Source: Streptomyces albireticuli
GTDB taxonomy: Bacteria > Actinomycetota > Actinomycetes > Streptomycetales > Streptomycetaceae
Reading direction: 5' to 3'
Length of the DNA stretch: 64,000 nt
Assembly: GCF_002192455.1 (NCBI RefSeq)
Contig: NZ_CP021744.1
Location: 1,550,001 to 1,614,000, forward strand
Below the pieces are notes generated by a model. It searched no databases. It had not been told where the DNA came from and worked only from the letters and a program-made list of their open reading frames with translations. Below, piece after piece: positions 56,918-64,000 of this stretch. How positions within the stretch are numbered: position 1 is the stretch's first letter; each line of letters opens with the position of its first letter. A program made the position numbers and the translations under genes.

Positions 56918-57270
56918 CCGACACATCGAGGCCGCTGATCAACTTAGCTCTCGCGCACGCGTGGAGGCGGCTCGCAAGGCCCCTGGGGAGAGTCCGGGGA
57001 CACTGCGCAGCACGCGGCTGCGCGGGTAGCGAAAACGGGTGGCACGGTATTCGACCACTGACAACGCCCGCGACGGCCCAGTAGCGCCCGTCTGGACCTG
57101 CCCCGGGCGGGCGGAGCCGACGGAACCGGGTAACGTCTTTGTCATGTTCTTCCAGACACCGATTTACGAGTGAGAGCGTGACGGGCCCCCGCTGACGTCC
57201 CTCGACGTCGCCGCGCCCGTCCCCCACCGATGAATCCGTAGATCACTTCACATCACCACCGGGAGAACCC
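56918..57270 (+). other. Intergenic region with a possible 9-codon leader ORF
   Basis: About 350 bp between corA and the DUF6243-like gene. No gene of normal size is supported. A tiny ORF at 57144-57173 reads MFFQTPIYE and is followed by a stop. It could be a leader peptide or chance. Confidence 0.35.
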
Positions 57271-57486
57271 GTGACCGACAGCAAGAACATCAACAACCCC
57301 GTGGGCCAGGGCGGCGGCCAGCGCAAGAAGTTGTCCCGCGCCGAACGGCAGAACAACGGTCCGCACCGCAACCGCGACCGCCAGAGCGCCGCCGACCAGA
57401 AGGCCGAGCTGGTGCGCAAGATGCGCGAGAAGGCACGCGCAGCTGAGGCCGCCGGGCAGGCGAGCGACGACACCGCACAGAGCTGA
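57271..57486 (+). CDS. DUF6243-like small basic protein
   Basis: The 71-residue, hydrophilic protein starts at GTG behind GGGAGAA: VTDSKNINNPVGQGGGQRKK. It continues LSRAERQNNGPHRNRDRQ and a helical KAELVRKMREKARAAEAAG. I associate it with the DUF6243 family common in Streptomyces. It has no membrane segment. Function unknown. Confidence 0.75.
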   Translation: MTDSKNINNPVGQGGGQRKKLSRAERQNNGPHRNRDRQSAADQKAELVRKMREKARAAEAAGQASDDTAQS

Positions 57487-57517
57487 CGCACGGCCGCCGC
57501 AGGGCGGCACCCCACGG

Positions 57518-57556
57518 GGCAGGGCCCGGACCGCGACGCACGGTCCGGGCCCTGCC
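57518..57556. terminator. Strong bidirectional hairpin
   Basis: A perfect 16-bp inverted repeat GGCAGGGCCCGGACCG with a 7-nt loop lies between the DUF6243-like gene and the convergent exporter operon. Confidence 0.8.
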
Positions 57557-57596
57557 GCCGTAACGGCGCGACCGGCTGTGAGCCCGGGCCCGTCCG

Positions 57597-60476
57597 TCAG
57601 CTGATCTGGCGCCGGACCAGCTCATGGAAGAGTCCCGTCGTATCGGCCAGCAACGCCGCAGGCGCCCCCTGCTGGACGACCCGGCCGCCCCTCATGACGA
57701 TCACCCGGTCCGCGTCCATGACCGTGGACAGCCGGTGGGCTATCACGATGCGCGTGGCGCGCAGGGCCCGGGTGGAGTCGATGACCACGCGTTGGGCCTC
57801 GTTGTCGAGGGCGCTGGTGGCCTCGTCGAAGAAGAGGACGCGGGGCTTGCGGACGAGGGCCTGGGCGATCATCAGGCGTTGGCGCTGGCCGCCGGAGACG
57901 ATGCCGCCGCCGTCGGAGAGCATGGTGTGCATGCCCATGGGCATGGCCTTGATGTCGTCGGCGAGGCCCGCCATCGCCGCGGCCTCCCACACCTCCTCCA
58001 GGGAGAAGGTGCCGGCGCCGCGGATGCAGTCGAGGATCGGGCCGGAGAAGGGCTGGGCGTTCTGGAGGACCACGCCGCACTGGCGGCGTACGGCCGCCTG
58101 GTCGAGGGCGGCCAGGTCCTGGCCGTCGTACAGGACGCTGCCGGAGGCCGGTTTGTCGAAGCCGATGAGGAGGCGGAGCAGGGTCGACTTGCCGCAGCCG
58201 CTGGGGCCGACGACGGCGACGAACTCGCCCGGGCGTACCTGGAAGGACACGTCGTCGAGGACCTGCGGGCCGTCGTCGGTGTAGCGGTAGGAGAGGTTCA
58301 CGGCCTCGACGGCGCCGGTCAGTTCGCCGGGGAGGGCTCCGGCGTCCCGTACCTCCGCGGCCTCCTGGAGCAGGGGCTTGATCTGTTCGAACATCGGCTG
58401 CACGGCGGCCGCCGAGACGAGCGCGCCCGTCAGCTGGGTGACGGAGGACAGCAGCATCGTCACGGCGGTGCCGAAGGTGAGGAACTCGCCGGCGGACATG
58501 GTGCCCCGGGCCGGGCCGGCCAGCAGCATGAACATCATGAGGGTGCACAGCGGCAGGCTGACCGCGTTGAGCACCGTGACGACGTTCTTGATCCGGCCGA
58601 TGCGCCGGTGCAGTTCGCGGGTGCGGGCGAACTCCCGGGCCCAGGCGGCGTACGCGAAGCTCTCGGCCGCGGCGACGCGGAGCTTGGGCAGTCCGCGCAG
58701 GGTCTGGAACGCCTGGTTGTTCAGCTTGTCGCCCAGCTTGATCAACTGTCGTTGGTAGCGCAGCTGCCACAGCCCCAGGCCCACGAAGACCGCGGCGACG
58801 ACGAGCAGCAGGGCGACCACCGCCAGCGCCAGGGGGACGCTGTGGACGAGCAGCAGCACGAGGTTCATCGCGCCGACGGCGCCCGACTGGACGCACACCG
58901 AGCCGATGCCGGACAGCACCCGGCGGATGGAGCTGACGCCCATGGCGGCGCCGGCCAGTTCGCCGGTGGAGCGCCCGGCGAAGAACGTGGTCGGCAGCCG
59001 TAGCAGCCTGTCCCACACCGCCGGCTGGAGCGTGGCCTCGATACGGCCCTCCAGACGCAGGACGGAGATGTTCTGGAGGAGCATGAAGGCGGCCGAGACG
59101 ACGCTCGTCGCGACGAGCGCCAGGGCCGTCCGCACGATGAGGCCGCTCTCCGCGGCGGGGACGTACACGCCGAGCACCCTGCCCGTGGCGAGGGGGACGA
59201 GCGCGCCCAGGGCGACCGCGACCAGCCCGCCCAAGGCGAGGCCGCGCAGCTCCGCGCGCGTACCGCGCAGGCCGAAGCGCAGCAGCCGCACCAGGCTCGG
59301 TTTTCCCTCCGGCAGCGGGCGGTAGAGCATGACGGCCTGCGGTTCGTACGCGGCCTCGTCCGCCCTGCCCACCCGTTCCCGGGTGCCGGCCGCGGGGTCG
59401 ACGGCCACGTAGCCGCCGCGCCGCCACAGCAGCGCGACCGGCGCCCCGTCCTTCTCCCGGCGGCCGATCAGGGGGCCGCTGTTCTCGCGCCACCAGCGCC
59501 CGGCCAGCCTGACGGAGCGGGTACGGATCCGCGAGGCCACGGCGATGCGGTCGACCGGGTCCATGCGCTCCGATCCGGCGTCCGTACCGGACGGTTCGGA
59601 CAGGGCGATGCCCGCGTCCCCGGCCACCAGTCCGCACACCGCGAACGTCGCGTCGGCGCTCGCGCCGCGGCCCGGCCGCCTCCCGCCCGCGCGGTCGATC
59701 GACGCCAGCAGCGCCCGATCCGCCTGGGTGCGGGCGGCCTCGCCGGCCTCGATGCCGGCGGCCGTACGGTCCTCGTGGGCGCGCTCCAGCCGCTCGATCC
59801 GGTCGTCCAGGGCGTACAGCAGCCGGTACTGCTGGTCGACCATGCCCTGCCACAGCGCCGCGTCGACGAGGAGGCACCCCGCCGCCTCCGCCTCGTACGC
59901 CGCCCCGTACCGCACGCCGCCCGGGGGGACCCGCATCCACAGGATGTCCTCGTCGGCCCCGGCCGCGCCGGGAGCGGTGGCGCGGCCGTCCAGCGGTGCC
60001 TGGTAGAGCACGCGCAGGCCCCGGCCGACGCCGCGCGCGAACGCGTCCTCCAAGGGGCTCGGCGCCGGATCGGCCGGCCCGTAGCCGTACTCGTGCCCGT
60101 AGCCGCACTCGTCGGCGTATGCCCCCTGCCCCTCGTACTCCTGCCGGTACAGCTCCCGCAGTTCCACCCGTCGCAGCCGACACCCCCTCAGCGGCCTGCC
60201 GATCAGCGTGTGCCGGGGGCCCTCGGCGGGGCCCAGCAGCAGCGTTCCCGCCCCCAGCCGGCCCAGGAAGTGCCAGTGCCCGGCTTGCGCCGCGTCGACG
60301 GCGAAGAGATCGAGCTCGCCTTCCACGACGAGCCACAGCACGAGCGGGCCCTCCAGGGACAGGCTGCGCAGGCCCGCGCAGTCGGTCTCCGCGCCGAGCG
60401 CCCCCAGGGCCGCCACCACGGGATCGGCGACCGGCGGGGCGCCGGTGGCGTGAGGGGTGTCGTACGGGGTCGTCAC
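57597..60476 (-). CDS. NHLP-type bacteriocin ABC exporter, permease/ATPase subunit (no peptidase)
   Basis: The 959-residue protein has a long N-terminal region without the C39 peptidase (about 1-390, cyclic-nucleotide-like and RAYGG-type sequence such as GPLIGRREKDGAPVALLWRR). A type-1 ABC membrane domain follows (about 410-690, ALVPLATGRVLGVYV). Then comes an ATPase with Walker A VVGPSGCGKSTLLRLLIG, signature IVSGGQRQRLMIAQAL and Walker B RVLFFDEATSALD. This matches the second ABC subunit of NHLM export systems. It would act with the C39-bearing subunit encoded immediately upstream, whose stop lies 1 bp from this start. Confidence 0.9.
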   Translation of the reverse strand: MTTPYDTPHATGAPPVADPVVAALGALGAETDCAGLRSLSLEGPLVLWLVVEGELDLFAVDAAQAGHWHFLGRLGAGTLLLGPAEGPRHTLIGRPLRGCRLRRVELRELYRQEYEGQGAYADECGYGHEYGYGPADPAPSPLEDAFARGVGRGLRVLYQAPLDGRATAPGAAGADEDILWMRVPPGGVRYGAAYEAEAAGCLLVDAALWQGMVDQQYRLLYALDDRIERLERAHEDRTAAGIEAGEAARTQADRALLASIDRAGGRRPGRGASADATFAVCGLVAGDAGIALSEPSGTDAGSERMDPVDRIAVASRIRTRSVRLAGRWWRENSGPLIGRREKDGAPVALLWRRGGYVAVDPAAGTRERVGRADEAAYEPQAVMLYRPLPEGKPSLVRLLRFGLRGTRAELRGLALGGLVAVALGALVPLATGRVLGVYVPAAESGLIVRTALALVATSVVSAAFMLLQNISVLRLEGRIEATLQPAVWDRLLRLPTTFFAGRSTGELAGAAMGVSSIRRVLSGIGSVCVQSGAVGAMNLVLLLVHSVPLALAVVALLLVVAAVFVGLGLWQLRYQRQLIKLGDKLNNQAFQTLRGLPKLRVAAAESFAYAAWAREFARTRELHRRIGRIKNVVTVLNAVSLPLCTLMMFMLLAGPARGTMSAGEFLTFGTAVTMLLSSVTQLTGALVSAAAVQPMFEQIKPLLQEAAEVRDAGALPGELTGAVEAVNLSYRYTDDGPQVLDDVSFQVRPGEFVAVVGPSGCGKSTLLRLLIGFDKPASGSVLYDGQDLAALDQAAVRRQCGVVLQNAQPFSGPILDCIRGAGTFSLEEVWEAAAMAGLADDIKAMPMGMHTMLSDGGGIVSGGQRQRLMIAQALVRKPRVLFFDEATSALDNEAQRVVIDSTRALRATRIVIAHRLSTVMDADRVIVMRGGRVVQQGAPAALLADTTGLFHELVRRQIS

Positions 60477-60477
60477 C

Positions 60478-62808
60478 TCAGTGCTCCTCGACCAGTCGGG
60501 CGTACGGGCCCTGCCCGGCGGCCAGGTGTTCGTGCCGGCCGCGCTCCACCACCGTGCCCCGGTCGAGCACGACGATCTCGTCGCTGTCGCGCACCGTGCT
60601 CAGCCGGTGGGCGATGACCACGCAGGCGCAGCCGCGCCGCCGCAGGTTGTCGATGACGACCTGTTCGGTCGCCGCGTCCAGCGCGCTGGTGACCTCGTCG
60701 AGGACCATCACGCTGGGGCGGCGCACCAGCGCGCGGGCGATCTCCAGGCGCTGGCGCTGGCCGCCGGAGAAGTTGCGGCCGTCCTGCTCGACGCGGCTGT
60801 GGATGCCGCCGGGGCGCCGGGCGACCACGTCGTAGACGGCGGCGTCCTCCAGGGCGGCGACGACGTCCTCGTCGGGGAGGGAGGGGTCCCACAGCGCGAC
60901 GTTGTCGCGGACGGTGCCCTCGAAGAGGAAGACGTCCTGGTCGACGAAGGAGACGGAGGCGGCCAGCGCGGCGCGCGGGATGTCCTCCAGCCGCATCCCG
61001 TCGATGCGGATCGTGCCCTCCCAGGGGGCGTGGAGGCCGGACATCAGCCGGGAGACGGTGGACTTGCCGCTGCCGGAGCCGCCGACGAGCGCGACCTGCC
61101 GCCCGGGGCCGACCGAGAGGGAGAAGTCCGTCAGCAGGGGGGCGTCGAGGGGGCTGTAGCCGAAGGTGATGTTCTCCAGCTCCACATGGCCCTTGAGGCG
61201 GCGGGCGCCCGCGCGGGGCTCGCGCCGCGCGAACACCGGGTCGGCGGGGAAGTTCTCGACGTCCTTGAGCCGGGCCACGTCGGCCGCGAAGTCCTGGATC
61301 CGTCCGGCCACGCCGTTGAGGCGGGTGATCGGCGCGGTGAAGCTGGTCACGAGGGCCTGGAAGGCGACGAGGAGGCCGACCGTGAGGTGTCCCTCGACCG
61401 CCCTGAGGCCGCCGATCATCAGGATCAGGGCGCTGTTGAGGGCGGCGAGGGTGGGCGCGACGACCGCCAGCCAGGCGCTGGGCACGCCGAGCCGCTGCTG
61501 CACGTCGAGGGTGACGGCGTGCTGCCCGGCCCAGCGGCGGAAGAAGCCGTCCTCGCCGCCGGTGGCCTTCATCGTCTCGATGAGCGTCAGGCCGCTGTAG
61601 GCGGTGTTGGTGAGCCGGGCGCTCTCGGCGCGCAGCTTCTGGGTGCCGGTGGCCCGGAGGCGGACGACGATCCGCATGGCGACGACGTTGAGCAGGGCGA
61701 TGCCGATCCCGACGACCGTCAGCTGGGGGTCGTACGTCCACAGCAGCACCGCGTAGAGGACGACGACGACCGCGTCCACGCCGGCGGCGGTCAGGTCCCT
61801 GGCCAGGGTCTCGGCGACCGCGTCGTTGGACCGCAGGCGCTGGACGAGGTCGGCGGGGCTGCGCTGGGCGAAGAAGGTGACCGGGAGCCTGAGCAGGTGC
61901 CGCAGGAAGCGGGCGCTGCCCAGGGTGGAGGAGATGACGCGCCCGCGCAGCAGGTTGGCCTGCTGGACGGCGGTGAGCGTGCCGGTGAGCACCAGGGTGG
62001 CCGCCATCGCCGCGAAGAGCACCCCGAGCGGGAACGTGCGGTCGCCGACGAGGAACGTGTCGATGTACGTACGGCTGAGCGCGGGCACCACCGCGCCGAC
62101 GGCCACCAGCAGGAGGCTCGCGAGGAGGGCGGCGAGCACGGTGCCCGAGGTGCCGCGCAGCCGGGCGGGCAGGGCGCGGACGGCGCCCGGACGGCGGCCG
62201 GTGCGGCGGAAGTCCTCGCCGGGTTCGAAGGTGAGCACGACGCCGGTGAAGCTGGTGTCGAACTCGTCCATGGGGACGAACCGGCGGCCCTTGGCCGGGT
62301 CGTTGACGTGGACGCCGCGGCGGCCGAGGCGGCGGCCCGTGCCGTCGTAGACGACGTAGTGGTTGAACTCCCAGAAGAGGACGGCCGGGGCGCGCACCTG
62401 GGCGAGCGCGGCCAGGTCCATCTGCATGCCCTTGGCCTTGAGGCCGTGGCCGCGGGCGGCCTTGAGGAGGTTGCTCGCGCGGGAGCCGTCGCGGGAGACG
62501 CCGCACGCGATGCGCAGTTCCTCCAGGGGGACGAAGCGGCCGTGGTGGCCGAGGATCATGGCCAGCGCGGCGGCGCCGCACTCCACGGCCTCCATCTGGA
62601 GCACGGTGGGGGTGCGTACGGGCCGGGGCGTCCTGCCCCTGGGAGCCGGTGCGGACCTGCGGCGTCCGGTGTGCCCGCCGGCCCGGCGGGCACCGCCCCG
62701 GGGCGCGGGGCGGGCGCGGCGGCGCCCGGCGGCCGGTGGGCGGGGGGCCTGCGGCGGGGTCCGGTCCTGGGCGGGGGTGTGCTGCGGCACGGTCACGGGA
62801 GCAGCCAA
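60478..62808 (-). CDS. NHLP-type bacteriocin exporter with C39 leader peptidase (PCAT)
   Basis: The 776-residue protein has an Arg/Pro-rich tail (1-62), then a C39 peptidase with LQMEAVECGAAALAMILGHH (Cys about 77), EFNHYVVYDG (His about 150) and NDPAKGRR (Asp about 170). Membrane helices at about 220-480 follow. The ATPase has Walker A ALVGGSGSGKSTVSRL (about 575-588), NFSGGQRQRLEIARAL and VMVLDEVTSALD. It removes double-glycine leaders and exports the peptide. Its stop is 1 bp before the second ABC subunit and its start overlaps the adaptor gene, giving a three-gene operon. It serves the GG-leader peptide at 63806. Confidence 0.94.
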   Translation of the reverse strand: MAAPVTVPQHTPAQDRTPPQAPRPPAAGRRRARPAPRGGARRAGGHTGRRRSAPAPRGRTPRPVRTPTVLQMEAVECGAAALAMILGHHGRFVPLEELRIACGVSRDGSRASNLLKAARGHGLKAKGMQMDLAALAQVRAPAVLFWEFNHYVVYDGTGRRLGRRGVHVNDPAKGRRFVPMDEFDTSFTGVVLTFEPGEDFRRTGRRPGAVRALPARLRGTSGTVLAALLASLLLVAVGAVVPALSRTYIDTFLVGDRTFPLGVLFAAMAATLVLTGTLTAVQQANLLRGRVISSTLGSARFLRHLLRLPVTFFAQRSPADLVQRLRSNDAVAETLARDLTAAGVDAVVVVLYAVLLWTYDPQLTVVGIGIALLNVVAMRIVVRLRATGTQKLRAESARLTNTAYSGLTLIETMKATGGEDGFFRRWAGQHAVTLDVQQRLGVPSAWLAVVAPTLAALNSALILMIGGLRAVEGHLTVGLLVAFQALVTSFTAPITRLNGVAGRIQDFAADVARLKDVENFPADPVFARREPRAGARRLKGHVELENITFGYSPLDAPLLTDFSLSVGPGRQVALVGGSGSGKSTVSRLMSGLHAPWEGTIRIDGMRLEDIPRAALAASVSFVDQDVFLFEGTVRDNVALWDPSLPDEDVVAALEDAAVYDVVARRPGGIHSRVEQDGRNFSGGQRQRLEIARALVRRPSVMVLDEVTSALDAATEQVVIDNLRRRGCACVVIAHRLSTVRDSDEIVVLDRGTVVERGRHEHLAAGQGPYARLVEEH

Positions 62809-63611
62809 TCGACGGGGCGCTGTGCGGCGAGGTGGACGGAGCCGGTGACGGGTGTCGTGGAGCCGGCGGCGTACGAGGGGCCGCCGTCCGTGGCGGGCCC
62901 CTGACCGCCCGAGCCGGTGGACCCGGGTGCGGCGGAGGGGTCCAGTTCCACGAGCACCGCGACGGGATCCCCCTGCCGGGAGAACTCCTCCGCCAGGCGG
63001 CGGTCGCCGAGGAACCCGGTGATCTGCGCCCGCGTCTGCGGCGCGCGGCCGACCGCCTTGACGCGGCCGCGCAGGGCGCCGCCCCGCTGCCGGGGCACGG
63101 AGGGGACGCTCAGGTCGACGGGGGCGCCCACGGGAACGGTCCGGGCGCTGCCGGCGGGTACGTACAGCATGGCCACCATCGGGTCACCGGGGTCGCCGGT
63201 CCGTTCCACGGTGGCGACGTCCGCGCCGGTCGTGAGGACCGAACCCGTCCTGGCGGTCAGGCCGGTCACGCGTCCTCCGGCGGGTACGCGCACGATCCGG
63301 TCGCCGCGGTCCGTGGCGATCTTGAGCAGCGGCGCGCCCGCGGCCAGCGGCCGTCCCTCGTCGGCGAGGACCTCGGTGACCTGTCCGGCGAACGGGCTCT
63401 GGAGCAGATAGCCGCCCTCGGCGTGGGTGAGGACGCCGGTGACGCCCAGTTTCGAGGTGACGGATCCGGTGAATGCCCATATGCCCGCCACGGCCATGAC
63501 GACGACCGTGACGGCCAGGACGAGGCGGCCTTGCGGGCGTGCGAAGCGTACGGGGACGTCGAGTTCTTCGGGCGATTGCAGCTTGGAAAGCGCCTTCTGG
63601 CGGAACTGCAC
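62793..63611 (-). CDS. NHLP exporter periplasmic-adaptor-like (HlyD/biotin-lipoyl) protein
   Basis: A GTG start behind GGAAGG gives 272 residues beginning VQFRQKALSKLQSPEELDVP, which matches the conserved N-terminus of NHLM-associated HlyD proteins. One membrane helix follows (LVLAVTVVVMAVAGIWAFTG). A lipoyl-like hairpin has GYLLQSPFAGQVTEVLADEG, and a beta-rich C-terminus ends VDWLLP. It bridges the ABC exporter to the cell surface. A TTG start 15 bp upstream is possible but has no better ribosome site. Confidence 0.88.
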   Translation of the reverse strand: MQFRQKALSKLQSPEELDVPVRFARPQGRLVLAVTVVVMAVAGIWAFTGSVTSKLGVTGVLTHAEGGYLLQSPFAGQVTEVLADEGRPLAAGAPLLKIATDRGDRIVRVPAGGRVTGLTARTGSVLTTGADVATVERTGDPGDPMVAMLYVPAGSARTVPVGAPVDLSVPSVPRQRGGALRGRVKAVGRAPQTRAQITGFLGDRRLAEEFSRQGDPVAVLVELDPSAAPGSTGSGGQGPATDGGPSYAAGSTTPVTGSVHLAAQRPVDWLLP

Positions 63612-63696
63612 GAACCCTTCCTTCAACTGCCTTCGCGAAACGGGTGCCGAATTACTCCACCCGGATCCTCGAAAGAATGGAAACGGGCAGCCGTGG

Positions 63697-63723
63697 ACCC
63701 CGGAACAAGGAATGTTCCGGGGT
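63697..63723 (-). terminator. Hairpin between precursor peptide and exporter genes
   Basis: Perfect 10-bp arms ACCCCGGAAC/GTTCCGGGGT with a 7-nt loop. It lies in the 194-bp gap after the peptide gene and before the adaptor gene, so it may attenuate read-through into the exporter operon. Confidence 0.65.
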
Positions 63724-63771
63724 GCACGAAAAACCTTGAGGAAGCGTTTCCGCTGCCGTCAGGTCATGAAT

Positions 63772-63797
63772 TCCACCGGGTCCCCGCACCCGGTGGA
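63772..63797 (-). terminator. Hairpin immediately after the precursor peptide stop
   Basis: Perfect 10-bp arms TCCACCGGGT/ACCCGGTGGA with a 6-nt loop, 8 bp past the stop codon. Confidence 0.7.
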
Positions 63798-63805
63798 GTC
63801 CGGGC

Positions 63806-64000
63806 TCAGAGACCGGCGGCACCCACGTGGACGCCGGCGATGCCGGTGACCTGGCCGGGCAGGGCCTGGACGGCGTGGATCGTCTGGAGGGAGTCGACCA
63901 GGTGGTGAACGTCGCCGGTCACAGCGCCGGCGAGGCCACCGGAAACGCCGGCGACACCGCCGGAGACGGCGTCCAGCTCGGTGTCGGCGATCTCGCGGGT
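63806..64000 (-). CDS. Putative double-glycine-leader bacteriocin/RiPP precursor (N-terminus outside window)
   Basis: The frame is open from the window edge to a TGA at 63808-63806; 64 residues are visible and the start lies beyond the window. It begins TREIADTELDAVSGG. The hydrophobic-acidic run ending in Gly-Gly is the processing site of C39-type leaders. The part after GG is 49 residues, Gly/Ala/Val-rich and mildly amphipathic (VAGVSGGLAGAVTGDVHHLV, then GQVTGIAGVHVGAAGL at the end). It has no Cys and few Ser/Thr, so a lanthipeptide core is unlikely. It is the nearest gene upstream of the NHLP exporter and is followed by two hairpins. Function as a secreted peptide is inference. Confidence 0.72.
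   Translation of the reverse strand, partial: TREIADTELDAVSGGVAGVSGGLAGAVTGDVHHLVDSLQTIHAVQALPGQVTGIAGVHVGAAGL

Noticed and set aside
60457..62904. 815-codon plus-strand frame opposite the C39-ABC gene
   Set aside because: No recognisable motifs, and the opposite strand encodes a full peptidase-ABC protein.
63806..64000. Lanthipeptide precursor
   Set aside because: The visible core has no Cys and very few Ser/Thr, and no lanthionine synthetase gene is in view.

Overview
The window is very GC-rich (mostly above 70 %), with dense gene packing, many ATGA/GTGA stop-start overlaps, GTG starts and typical Streptomyces families (AfsR-type SARP regulators, SAV_915-like, DUF6243-like and DUF5955-like proteins). 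It is best read as a chromosomal segment of Streptomyces or a very close actinomycete. All functional calls rest on sequence motifs and family knowledge; no searches were run.

Layout. (1) 1-3221, minus strand: a lower-GC three-gene operon, ATP-grasp ligase -> MFS transporter -> TTC38-like TPR protein (cut by the window edge), which looks like a small acquired peptide/amide-forming locus. (2) 3761-8046: four cell-wall-directed proteins (CHAP-PG-binding-LysM, trefoil-CAP, amidase-PG-binding, trefoil-basic secretory peptidase), none with an obvious signal peptide. (3) 8142-14251: two tandem AfsR-like SARP-NB-ARC-TPR regulators with a 14-bp tandem repeat between them. (4) 14493-20341: a membrane-anchored hypothetical, a ROK sugar kinase, a three-gene sugar ABC importer and its GntR/HutC regulator, with matching operator candidates. 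(5) 20623-28012: LysE exporter, a DUF6875-like protein, a cytochrome P450, a frameshifted secreted beta-helix protein, an RNase Sa homologue, an XRE-cupin regulator with a small membrane partner, a TenA-like protein and a streptothricin-acetyltransferase-like GNAT.

(6) 27993-46653 is a purine-catabolism supercluster. 8-Oxoguanine deaminase, urate oxidase, hydroxyisourate hydrolase and OHCU decarboxylase lead to allantoin. Allantoinase and allantoicase lead towards glyoxylate. Malate synthase, glyoxylate carboligase, tartronate semialdehyde reductase and hydroxypyruvate isomerase consume the glyoxylate. An NCS2 purine permease, an IclR-type AllR, an ArsR-type regulator and a YheO-like HTH protein accompany them. 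Three inverted repeats of the form TCAAC-N5-RTTGA sit at the allantoinase/allR, malate synthase and OHCU decarboxylase promoters and suggest one regulon.

(7) 46860-57486: a zinc-ribbon protein with a degenerate restriction-nuclease-like fold, two acyl-CoA synthetases with a divergent GAF-LuxR regulator, a SAV_915-like protein with diaminopimelate/ornithine-type decarboxylase, an AlkZ-like glycosylase, CorA and a DUF6243-like protein.

(8) 57597-64000: an NHLP-type bacteriocin export system (ABC permease/ATPase, C39 peptidase-ABC fusion, HlyD-like adaptor). Directly upstream, and running off the window, is the C-terminal part of a small Gly-rich peptide with a double-glycine leader end. This is the most promising undescribed system here: a cysteine-free, GG-leader secreted peptide with its dedicated exporter.
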